Source: CAYUVA01 sp964448115 [NCBI: uncultured bacterium]
Lineage (GTDB): Bacteria; CAYUVA01
Assembly (NCBI GenBank): GCA_964448115.1
Contig: CAYUVA010000005.1
Coordinates: forward strand, 1 to 64,000
DNA: 64,000 bases
Direction of reading: 5' to 3'
In this document: positions 32,860-40,623 of the stretch, in pieces
Layout: the number at the start of each line of letters is the position of its first letter
How positions within the stretch are numbered: the first letter of the stretch is position 1
Notes under the pieces: generated by a model
What the model saw: only the letters and a program-made list of their open reading frames with translations
Database searches by the model: none
What the model was told of the DNA's origin: nothing
Made by a program: the position numbers and the translations under genes

Positions 32860-35088
32860 ATGTCGAAAAGATCAGCATACTTGATAGTTGCGAGTTCATT
32901 GCTTCTCCTTTACCTGCTGAACTCTCCTGGGTACATAGTCCTGGTTCCGGGCATATCATTTCTCTTTGTTGTCAAGCGTGGTTATCGACTATTGGATGCT
33001 ATTGCGATAGTCTTAAATAGCTCGGTTGCCTTCTGGACAGTATCATTTTATCTGCTTGGTGTTATTGGAATTGGCTTAAGCTGGGGGCATTCGGTTGCAG
33101 TCCTGTTTACAATAGCTGTACTCATCTATTATGCATTGAGGTCAAGTGCTGCAAGCTCATGGCTTGATAAACCAAATCGCTGGCAGATTATTCAATTGAT
33201 AATACTTGTTTTTATAATTTATATTTTATTTCTTCCCCTTTCCACAGCTCTTACCCTTCCTGGGGACCTAAGCATGAACGCATACCTGGCAAGGCTGATA
33301 GTTGAGCATGATGGCGCCTTTGATAGCTTTGAGCCGATCTGGAATCTGGATAAACCCTGTGGATATCCCATGGGGCTGCACAGCCTGGCTGCTCTTTTGA
33401 CTATGGCTAGCGACGGTGTTGTGCCTATATACCGCTCTGCCGCTTATGCGACGGTACTGGGTTATATATTTTTAATTGTGAATCTTTCGCTGCTATTGTG
33501 CCTGATGGTGCCAGGAATCTGGGCGATGGTGATCTCTGTAACTGTTTTGTTCGCTGCTGGTCATCCGCTTGCATTCGTAAGGTACGGAGCACATGGCAAT
33601 ATATTCGCTTATGCTCTTGCTTTGTATGCAATCCATTGGCTTTATTCTTTTAGGCTATCCGGTCGAGGATTATGTAACCATGTAATGATCGGCAGCCTGA
33701 TGATTTCATCGGTTCCCCTCATGCACACACAGCCGGCGGTGCTAATGCTGTACCTGTCTTTTTTGCTAGTTCCAGTTTATCTTGTTGTTCATCGATACTT
33801 TGGAGTGATGCGAGCCGCACTGGTTGGCGGACTGTTATTATTAATTTCTGCTATATTGCTAAGTCCGTACCTGGCAATTGCCGATTTGAAGGTGAGCGAT
33901 ATTGAAATGCTGGAGGTGGTCAAGTGGCACCAGGATCATGGTTTGCTCCTGCATGAAGGCTTTTTGGAGAACCTGAAGGGACTGGTCGAATATTTGAGGT
34001 CTTTTTTATCGCCATCTATCTTGATTTTGGGCTTGATCGGCTTGATAGCAGGTATATTCTTTCATCGCAAATGCGCTGTAGTCGGCTTAGTATTGTCTTT
34101 TTTGGTATTGCTTTTGTTGATCAATTCGAGCTATTGGTTGCTTCCCTTATCGTTCTCATTGCTGCCGGACAGGCTGCTTGTAGCTCTCGTCATCGCTATT
34201 GCCATACTTTGTTGCGGTTTTTATGCACTTTTTTCAGGGCTTTGCCAAGGTTTGCCTAAAGCGATAAAAATTCCATTGATAGCGCTATTATGCCTTTTGT
34301 TGTTTGCATATTCTTTTATCGGCTACAAGCGGGATTATTATGAGCTTATACAACGATATACTGTATTAACTCCGCCTGATCTGAAGGCGATGGAGTGGAT
34401 CGCTGAAAATACACATCCAGGAGATCTCTTTATCAATAATATCTACGATGCTGGGCTATGGATACCTGCGATGGCGATGCGACCTATAACCGAGCCAGCA
34501 ACCAACATAATATTTTATCAGGATCTGCTCGACTCTATGATCGGGCAAGAACCGCGTTACTTGTACATCGGCGCCAAGATCATCAATCAGCATCGGGTTT
34601 ACACGGACAAGGTAGTTAGTAGATACCCGGTGGATCCTTTCACTAATCCGCCAATATGCCACAGGTTGGTTTATCGCAATAATGGCGTTTCTATATACCG
34701 GCTTGGTCCCTGCGCAGAGGTGCTTGAGGACAAAGAAACGCTCGATATCAACGATATACAGCTTACAGTATTAGCTCCCTTGGATAATGCTTTCCTGGCT
34801 CCCGGCTTGGAGTTCACCTGGGAAGCCACCAATCTCAATTTCTTCAACCTTCAGTTCTCCTATCATCCAAGCTTCTCGGCTTCAACTATTATATTTGAGA
34901 CCTATCCCTTCGACGAGGTGAGGCTGGGGAGATATAAGCTACCGCCGTTGGGTCTGGGATCTTTCAAAGGGCGGGATATTGGCGGTGAGCTAGCCATCTA
35001 TTGGCGAGTGCTCGGTGTAGGGCTAGCCGATGGAGCGCCGATTAGTCCTGCGATCTCCAGCCAGCCGGGAATATTGCGCATCAGGTGA
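32860..35088 (+). CDS. Multi-span GT-C-like membrane protein
   Basis: About 742 residues from the ATG at 32860 (a TTG at 32833 is in frame). Roughly 12 transmembrane helices fill residues 1-480. A first outer loop holds 'LPGDLSMNAYLARLIVEHDG', reminiscent of the Asp-bearing loop of GT-C glycosyltransferases. After the membrane part a soluble domain contains 'DLKAMEWIAENTHPGDLFINNIYDAGLWIPAMAMRPI', a pattern common at the ends of GT-C/DUF6541-type proteins, and then a beta-rich tail. It may glycosylate exported proteins or polymers using a lipid-linked sugar. No definite donor or family; ribosome site is weak. Confidence 0.7.
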   Translation: MSKRSAYLIVASSLLLLYLLNSPGYIVLVPGISFLFVVKRGYRLLDAIAIVLNSSVAFWTVSFYLLGVIGIGLSWGHSVAVLFTIAVLIYYALRSSAASSWLDKPNRWQIIQLIILVFIIYILFLPLSTALTLPGDLSMNAYLARLIVEHDGAFDSFEPIWNLDKPCGYPMGLHSLAALLTMASDGVVPIYRSAAYATVLGYIFLIVNLSLLLCLMVPGIWAMVISVTVLFAAGHPLAFVRYGAHGNIFAYALALYAIHWLYSFRLSGRGLCNHVMIGSLMISSVPLMHTQPAVLMLYLSFLLVPVYLVVHRYFGVMRAALVGGLLLLISAILLSPYLAIADLKVSDIEMLEVVKWHQDHGLLLHEGFLENLKGLVEYLRSFLSPSILILGLIGLIAGIFFHRKCAVVGLVLSFLVLLLLINSSYWLLPLSFSLLPDRLLVALVIAIAILCCGFYALFSGLCQGLPKAIKIPLIALLCLLLFAYSFIGYKRDYYELIQRYTVLTPPDLKAMEWIAENTHPGDLFINNIYDAGLWIPAMAMRPITEPATNIIFYQDLLDSMIGQEPRYLYIGAKIINQHRVYTDKVVSRYPVDPFTNPPICHRLVYRNNGVSIYRLGPCAEVLEDKETLDINDIQLTVLAPLDNAFLAPGLEFTWEATNLNFFNLQFSYHPSFSASTIIFETYPFDEVRLGRYKLPPLGLGSFKGRDIGGELAIYWRVLGVGLADGAPISPAISSQPGILRIR

Positions 35089-35284
35089 GGATTGGTGCCA
35101 GGCGCGAGGAAAGGAGCCTCCCCCAAAGAAATGTGGACAAAAGAATTTCTATTCTGCTGGTGTCTGATTTACATAAAATTAAATGCTAATTTACCTTTCT
35201 TGATAAAAAAAATCATATTTTGTCGCAATAAGACTTGACCTTCTCAATAAATATGGTATATATATGTCTCTGTGATACAAGATG

Positions 35285-35313
35285 TTGACAGCATTTGGTA
35301 TTTAACATATAGT
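35285..35313 (+). promoter_or_regulatory. Promoter of the HTH/PIN pair
   Basis: Perfect TTGACA (35285-35290), a 17-base spacer and TATAGT (35308-35313). Imperfect inverted arms TGTTGA and TTAACA overlap it, a possible autoregulatory operator. The rest of the 297-base gap from 35089 holds nothing I recognise. Confidence 0.7.
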
Positions 35314-35385
35314 AACTTTGAAGGATATCAAGAAAAATGCCTTTGAACTGGACCCATAAAACTTTAATATATTGGGAGGGCAAAG

Positions 35386-35721
35386 ATGAGAGAGATACTG
35401 ACCCTTGACGAGGCTGCACATACGTTGGGACTAGCCGTCGAGGAAGTGATCAGCCTGGCAAACGAAGGGATGCTGCCCGCCAGCAACATCGGCGACAACT
35501 GGTACTTTACCAGGGAGGTTATCACGCAGTGGATCATCGATAGCCAGACTCAACAGATGCTCAAGAAGCTGGCTTCAGATGAGGACAGAAAGAAGGTGCG
35601 CATGGATAAACTGAGCAGAGAGGAGATAAACCAACACTTTGGGAGACACCATCTGGGGAGTATCAGAGGTAAGCTGACCAGGGGGTATATCTATAATGAG
35701 CGAGAAACTAATACTTTTTGA
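35386..35721 (+). CDS. Excisionase/MerR-type HTH antitoxin
   Basis: 111 residues. Residues about 1-50 form a winged helix-turn-helix of the excisionase family ('LTLDEAAHTLGLAVEEVISLANEGMLPASNIGDNWYFTREVITQWI'). The remainder is charged and likely binds the toxin. A GGGAGG ribosome site precedes the ATG. It overlaps the PIN gene by 26 bases. Together they form a type II toxin-antitoxin pair in which this protein should neutralise the toxin and repress the promoter upstream. Confidence 0.85.
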   Translation: MREILTLDEAAHTLGLAVEEVISLANEGMLPASNIGDNWYFTREVITQWIIDSQTQQMLKKLASDEDRKKVRMDKLSREEINQHFGRHHLGSIRGKLTRGYIYNERETNTF

Positions 35722-36139
35722 CACCCCGATCCTGGTACATGCGGACAATATCGACTCCATGCATCACAAGGTTGCTGAGGAGCTTCGCTATAAGGCTATA
35801 AAAGGGGAGATCGATGCCTGCGTTACTCCCCAGATATTGCTTGAGCTTTTCGCCATATTAACTAGTCTGCGGGTGGAACACCCCTTGCCACCGCAAGAGG
35901 CGCTGAGGATTGTACAGGTTTATTACTTCGCAGAACCTATAAGGAAAATATTCCCTAGGGTTAGCACCCTGAACCGAACCATACAACTATGCGAGAAGTA
36001 TTCCATAAAGGGTCAGGAGATCTATAATGCCTTCCTGGCAGCGATCATGCTCGATAACGGAGTCGAAGATATATATACCGATAACCCGGATGTCTACAGT
36101 AAATTCACTGAAATCAAGGCATCGAATCCATTTGTATAA
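35696..36139 (+). CDS. PIN-domain toxin (VapC-like) with an altered catalytic residue
   Basis: 147 residues spanning one PIN domain. Expected acidic positions: D9 ('LFDTPILVHA'), E50 ('QILLELFAIL') and D129 ('IYTDNPDVY') are present. The third one, in the 'IYDA' helix start, is N111 ('IYNAFLAAIML'). PIN toxins are Mg-dependent ribonucleases; the Asp-to-Asn change should weaken or abolish metal binding, so activity is uncertain. Coupled by overlap to the HTH antitoxin. No mobile element is visible next to it. Confidence 0.87.
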   Translation: MSEKLILFDTPILVHADNIDSMHHKVAEELRYKAIKGEIDACVTPQILLELFAILTSLRVEHPLPPQEALRIVQVYYFAEPIRKIFPRVSTLNRTIQLCEKYSIKGQEIYNAFLAAIMLDNGVEDIYTDNPDVYSKFTEIKASNPFV

Positions 36140-36359
36140 GCATGGACAATTCTTGAATTGCCTATAAGAACGATCGATCCATCCGTAGGGGCAATTCATG
36201 AAATACCCCAACTTTCCCCTTGAGAAAAAAGTAGCCTTCTAGTATTTACTATTACTGTTGATCCGATCCTCCTTATCATGGATCGTCTGGAGAATAGGGA
36301 TGTCAGCGCGCTTAAGCCTGTAAAGGGGGCGTGGATTCACTTGGCATCCTTATAAGTAG
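36140..36359. repeat. Intergenic stretch with palindromic caattc repeats
   Basis: About 220 bases with no gene. Two related palindromic pieces occur: ggacaattcttgaattgcc near 36143-36161 and ggggcaattcatgaaatacccc near 36187-36208. They resemble a small dispersed extragenic element (core gcaattcatgaattgc). Confidence 0.4.
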
Positions 36360-37487
36360 GTGGGTGGATTCTTGAAGAAACAAATATTAACCGAACCGAG
36401 ACAAAGCTCGAAGGCTTCCCAGCCGGCAGCGGGTAGCATACCTCGGTATAGCAAAATCAATACAAGTACTATGAATGAGGCGAACCGTAAGTTTTCCTTG
36501 ACAGAAGAGTTGTATAGGTATTGCTGGGGAGATCTTAATCAATTCAAGGTTATGGGTAAAAAGGTCAAGCCTGAAGAGGTGGTAGATGTCTCTGCCTTGA
36601 TCCGTGCTTGCCCTCCCCAGCGAGTATATGAGCTGGCAAAGATTGCCAATCAGATGCGCAGGGACATAATCAAGATGCTATCTCTTGCCAAATCAGGGCA
36701 TCCTGGTGGATCGCTTTCGATCGTGGAGATCATCACCATACTTTATTGGGTTGCGATGAACTACGAATTAAGCAACCTATGCCGGTCGGATCGGGATCAC
36801 TTCATACTATCCAAGGGTCATGGAGTCCCGGCGCTTTATGCAGCCCTGCATCGACTGGGAGTCTATGAAAATAAGGATATTGAGACCCTTCGTAAGATCA
36901 ATTCACCGCTTCAGGGTCATCCGGATCGCTGCCGTACCCCTGGCATAGAGGTCTCCACTGGCTCGCTGGGGCAGGGGCTTTCGGTGGCAAGCGGCATCGC
37001 AATTGCCTGCAAGATGAAGATGGAGCTTGAAGATGTCCGCGTTTATTGCATTATCGGCGATGGTGAGGGGCAGGAAGGACAGATATGGGAGGCGGCGGCT
37101 TACGCAGCCCATCGGAAGTTGGATAATCTGTATGTATTCCTCGATACCAACAACCTGCAGATAGACGGTCCTCTACCAAAGATAAAAAACATGGAGCCTT
37201 GGGAAGATAAGTGGATGGCATTCGGTTGGAATGTAATAGCCATCGATGGACACTCGTTCTACCAGATTCTCGCCGCCATCGATTGGGCAAAAAGTTCGCT
37301 CAATAAACCTGTGATGATCATCTCAAGAACCGTAAAAGGTAAGGGGATCGGTTTCATGGAAAACAAGGTAGATTGGCACGGAAACGCACCATCAGAAGAA
37401 GAAGCCCAGTTAGCTTATCAGGATCTTGATAAAATAGAAGATAAAATAAAAAGGATTTTTAAGGACTATGAAACCGATATTCATTGA
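36360..37487 (+). CDS. Transketolase, N-terminal subunit
   Basis: 375 residues as read from a GTG at 36360; the true start may be the ATG at 36471 or 36552, since the family is normally about 275-300 residues and the first 70 residues are not conserved. The core is typical: 'SGHPGGSLSIVEII', 'LSKGHGVPALYAAL', 'GSLGQGLSVASGIA' and the thiamine-diphosphate motif 'GDGEGQEGQIWEAAAYA'. With the next gene it makes a split transketolase, transferring two-carbon units in the pentose phosphate pathway, or a DXP-synthase-like variant. Overlaps the next gene by 20 bases. Confidence 0.9.
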   Translation: MGGFLKKQILTEPRQSSKASQPAAGSIPRYSKINTSTMNEANRKFSLTEELYRYCWGDLNQFKVMGKKVKPEEVVDVSALIRACPPQRVYELAKIANQMRRDIIKMLSLAKSGHPGGSLSIVEIITILYWVAMNYELSNLCRSDRDHFILSKGHGVPALYAALHRLGVYENKDIETLRKINSPLQGHPDRCRTPGIEVSTGSLGQGLSVASGIAIACKMKMELEDVRVYCIIGDGEGQEGQIWEAAAYAAHRKLDNLYVFLDTNNLQIDGPLPKIKNMEPWEDKWMAFGWNVIAIDGHSFYQILAAIDWAKSSLNKPVMIISRTVKGKGIGFMENKVDWHGNAPSEEEAQLAYQDLDKIEDKIKRIFKDYETDIH

Positions 37488-38454
37488 CGAAAGTAATATA
37501 GTTTCGGTTCGTAAATACTATGGCAAAAGGCTCGTTGAACTTGCTGATGTGCATGATGATATAGTCGGGGTGAGCGCCGATCTGGCTGAATCGACTGGAA
37601 TCGGTCAGCTTGGGGACAAACACCCGCATAGGATGTTTAATGTCGGTATCTCTGAGCAGGACATGGTGGGAGTAGCCGCTGGACTTGCCTTGATGGGTAA
37701 ATCGGTCTGGGTGAGCACCTTTGCCATCTTCGCCACCGGCAGATGTTGGGATCAGATAAGACAATCTATCTGCTATTCCAACCTGCCAGTAAAGATAGTT
37801 GCCAGCCACGGAGGGATCTCCGTGGGACAGGATGGACCAACCCACCAAGCGAGCGAGGATATAGCACTGATGCGGGTGATGCCCCGCATGAATATCATCA
37901 TACCCTGCGACTGGATCGAGATGCGCCATATCATGGACTTCATTTACCATGAGCTAAAAGAGCCGGTCTATGTGCGAACAGCCAGGATACTCTATCCGAC
38001 TATACACCAGGATAAGGGCTATCAATTTAACTTCGGACAAGCTGAGGTTCTTGGTCGGGGCAAGGATATAACCATCATAGCTTGTGGGTATATGGTTACC
38101 AAGGCGATCCTGGCAGCAAACCGACTCATAGCCGAGGGTTATGAGCCGACGGTGCTCAATATGCACACCATAAAGCCTATCGACTACAATGCCATAAAGG
38201 AATTCGCCGACCAGGAGAATAATCGCAGCCGAACCATCATCGTTGCCGAGGAGCACTCCGTAATAGGCGGATTGGGCAGCGCTGTCGCAGAGGTGCTTGC
38301 CGAGGAATGCTGCAATAATATAAAATTGATACGAATCGGGCTGAAGGAGCCATTTGCGGAATCCGGCGAGCCGGAGAAACTGCTTGATAAATATAAGATG
38401 TCGTCTGATCATATTTATGAGAAAGCAAAGGAGGTTCTTATAAAACTTAGATGA
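37468..38454 (+). CDS. Transketolase, C-terminal subunit
   Basis: 328 residues. Pyrimidine-binding domain with 'FNVGISEQDMVGVAAGLALMGK' (catalytic Glu) and 'GGISVGQDGPTHQASEDIALMR', followed by a transketolase C-terminal domain ('LGRGKDITIIACGYMVTKAILAANRL'). Forms the active enzyme with the upstream subunit. The stop overlaps the start of the S41-like gene (ATGA), so the four genes from 36360 to 40610 are probably one transcript. Confidence 0.93.
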   Translation: MKPIFIDESNIVSVRKYYGKRLVELADVHDDIVGVSADLAESTGIGQLGDKHPHRMFNVGISEQDMVGVAAGLALMGKSVWVSTFAIFATGRCWDQIRQSICYSNLPVKIVASHGGISVGQDGPTHQASEDIALMRVMPRMNIIIPCDWIEMRHIMDFIYHELKEPVYVRTARILYPTIHQDKGYQFNFGQAEVLGRGKDITIIACGYMVTKAILAANRLIAEGYEPTVLNMHTIKPIDYNAIKEFADQENNRSRTIIVAEEHSVIGGLGSAVAEVLAEECCNNIKLIRIGLKEPFAESGEPEKLLDKYKMSSDHIYEKAKEVLIKLR

Positions 38455-39677
38455 GAGAAAGTAGAACATTTTTTAAGCTATCATTGGCTCTATTGATCGT
38501 ATTGGTGCTCTTTGGAACAAGCATGGTCTTGGTGCTAGCTTCCGGGAATTCGAGCTACGAGCACCTGCAACTACTCATGGAGATCCGTTCTTATGTGGAG
38601 GATAAATATGTCCAAAAGGTGGATCTTGAGCGCATGGATGCCGGGACGCTTACCGGGTTGGTCGTTTATACCGATAGATATAATTGTATCTATGATTACA
38701 ATCAACCTCTCTATCCTGTCGGACTAGATGGGCGCTTGGGGTTCATCTTTGGCGCCAAGGAAGGCGCTATAACCGTAGTTTCGACCATTGAAGGCTCTCC
38801 TGCCCGAAAGGCTGGATTGAGTAGCGGCGATATAGTGCTTTCCATCGGGAAGACCGAAACCTATCGGCTCAGCGTAATGGAGGCGCAGAGGCTCGACTAT
38901 GGGAGCATCGATGACCTGGTCAAGGTTTCGGTAAGGAAACAAGGGGATGATGCCTTCAAGGACCTGAACCTGGTCTTTCAGAGGCTGACAGGGCTACCAC
39001 CAATCGAGGGCGAGATGCTTCCATCGAGTATAGCCCTGGTGAAGGTTCGCAGCCTGAGCCACCCAAATATCATACAAGAAACTGCACAGATGCTGAAATC
39101 ATTAGAGGATAAGGCTTCTGGATTGATCCTGGATCTGCGCTATACAGCCGATGGGAGTATCGACAAGGGTGTGGCGCTGGCTGATATCCTCATCGCCGAT
39201 GGCATCGAACTTGGCTATCTCAAGGGAAAAGAGGACGCCAATCTACGCAGTTACTTATCCAGAGACCACCTTTGTTGTTTCAAGGAAAAGCCGGTTAAGG
39301 TGCTGATAAACAACTCCACTGCTATGGGAGCCGAGGTGGCAGCAGCCATTCTCCAAGAGATAGGCAACTTCGAGACCGTGGGAATTCATACTTTTGGCAT
39401 GGCTTATGAGTCAAAGACATTCGATATCGACCACATCAAGAAATTGAGGTTACTGGTCGCCACTTTCAATACCCCTTCAGGAACCGATATCCACCTCAAT
39501 GGGGTCAAGGCGGATCAGGGGGTGGAAGCCGGCACCATTATTGCGGTTGATAGTGAACCTAAGCCCGAACAGCCTGCATCCAAGATAATAGAGATCCTCA
39601 CCGGAAAGGCAAAAGCAGCTGATAAGCAGCTTAAGAAGGCAGAAGAGCTGATACTGAATGATCTCGAAGCCAGGTAG
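38451..39677 (+). CDS. S41-family (Ctp-like) PDZ protein, catalytic residues lost
   Basis: 408 residues. Signal anchor at about 8-30, then a PDZ domain (about 92-180, 'GSPARKAGLSSGDIVLSIG') and an S41 peptidase fold. Aligned to Tsp/Prc, the catalytic Ser falls on M292 ('NNSTAMGAE') and the catalytic Lys on M317 ('HTFGMAYE'), with the spacing of exactly 25 residues kept. The nucleotide codons are ATG at 39324 and 39399. The Glu three residues after the Ser position is retained. It is therefore a well-folded but inactive homologue, presumably a scaffold or regulator. It sits before a YibQ-type deacetylase, an arrangement known from envC-ctpA-yibQ loci. Confidence 0.87.
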   Translation: MRESRTFFKLSLALLIVLVLFGTSMVLVLASGNSSYEHLQLLMEIRSYVEDKYVQKVDLERMDAGTLTGLVVYTDRYNCIYDYNQPLYPVGLDGRLGFIFGAKEGAITVVSTIEGSPARKAGLSSGDIVLSIGKTETYRLSVMEAQRLDYGSIDDLVKVSVRKQGDDAFKDLNLVFQRLTGLPPIEGEMLPSSIALVKVRSLSHPNIIQETAQMLKSLEDKASGLILDLRYTADGSIDKGVALADILIADGIELGYLKGKEDANLRSYLSRDHLCCFKEKPVKVLINNSTAMGAEVAAAILQEIGNFETVGIHTFGMAYESKTFDIDHIKKLRLLVATFNTPSGTDIHLNGVKADQGVEAGTIIAVDSEPKPEQPASKIIEILTGKAKAADKQLKKAEELILNDLEAR

Positions 39678-40610
39678 ATGGCTGCGAAAAGGAAATCCAC
39701 ATCCCGCAGAAGCTCTGCGAAAAAGAGCCAGTCAAGAAATATTACTTCGATCGTCCTTCGTGGATTCGCCATAATACTTGTCCTATTATTGGCTGCTGTT
39801 TATGTCGTGCATCGAACTACCACTCCATCTGAGCTGAGAAGAAAGCTGGAGAAGGCAAAACGAGTAGCAAAGCAATACCTGCCACCCCAAGAACAAGAGC
39901 CGATCACTAAGCCCGAACATTCTCCCAGGTTTATGCAACCACAAGCGCCTAAAATAGCGATCGTAATCGATGATTTCGGCAACTCGATCTCCATAGCCCA
40001 AAGCTTCTTTACCCTGGAGTACCCGATAGGCATCTCGATTCTTCCCTTCACACCTTATGCAAGCCAGATAGCCCGCCAGGCAAAAAGCGAGGGATTCGCG
40101 GTCTTACTCCACCTTCCCATGGAGCCGAAGGGCTATCCAAAGGTCGATCCCGGCAGGGGTGCGCTGCTATTGGAAGATTCATCATCGACCATTTTGAAAA
40201 AAATAAACGACGCTATCGATTCTCTTGGAGTGATGCCAGATGGGGTCAATCATCACATGGGTTCGGCTTTTACAGCCAACGCCACTCAGATGTCGATGGC
40301 ACTAAATTATATCGGCAACAAGGGTCTTTTTTATCTTGACAGCCTAACCTCATCCGACTCGGTGGCTTATAGCCTGGCATTGGGAGCGGGTATCAGGACC
40401 GCGAAGCGTGATGTGTTTTTAGATAATAGCAGCGATCCCGAATATATCGAACAACAGGTATGGGCTTTATGTGAAAAGGCAGAAGAACACGGATCAGCAA
40501 TCGGTATCGGTCATGCACGAAAGAATACCTTCCAGGTGCTGGATACAATGCTGCCCGAGGTCGAGCGCCGCGGCTACCTGGTGGTCGATGTAAGAGAGCT
40601 GCTCAATTAG
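39678..40610 (+). CDS. Divergent polysaccharide deacetylase family protein (YibQ-like)
   Basis: 310 residues. A transmembrane anchor at about 25-45 with a basic Arg/Lys/Ser start, then the deacetylase-like fold: 'IAIVIDDFGNSISIAQSFF', 'LLHLPMEPKGYP', 'VNHHMGSAFTAN', 'AIGIGHARKNTFQVL'. The Asp pair (DD) and the two His of the metal site are visible. By family it acts on peptidoglycan or polysaccharide in the periplasm; activity is not established for the family. Starts directly after the stop of the S41-like gene. Confidence 0.88.
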   Translation: MAAKRKSTSRRSSAKKSQSRNITSIVLRGFAIILVLLLAAVYVVHRTTTPSELRRKLEKAKRVAKQYLPPQEQEPITKPEHSPRFMQPQAPKIAIVIDDFGNSISIAQSFFTLEYPIGISILPFTPYASQIARQAKSEGFAVLLHLPMEPKGYPKVDPGRGALLLEDSSSTILKKINDAIDSLGVMPDGVNHHMGSAFTANATQMSMALNYIGNKGLFYLDSLTSSDSVAYSLALGAGIRTAKRDVFLDNSSDPEYIEQQVWALCEKAEEHGSAIGIGHARKNTFQVLDTMLPEVERRGYLVVDVRELLN

Positions 40611-40623
40611 CCTCGCCTTGAAT

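Noticed and set aside
35285-36360. Mobile element carrying the toxin-antitoxin pair
   Set aside because: No integrase, transposase or terminal repeats are visible, only small palindromes downstream.
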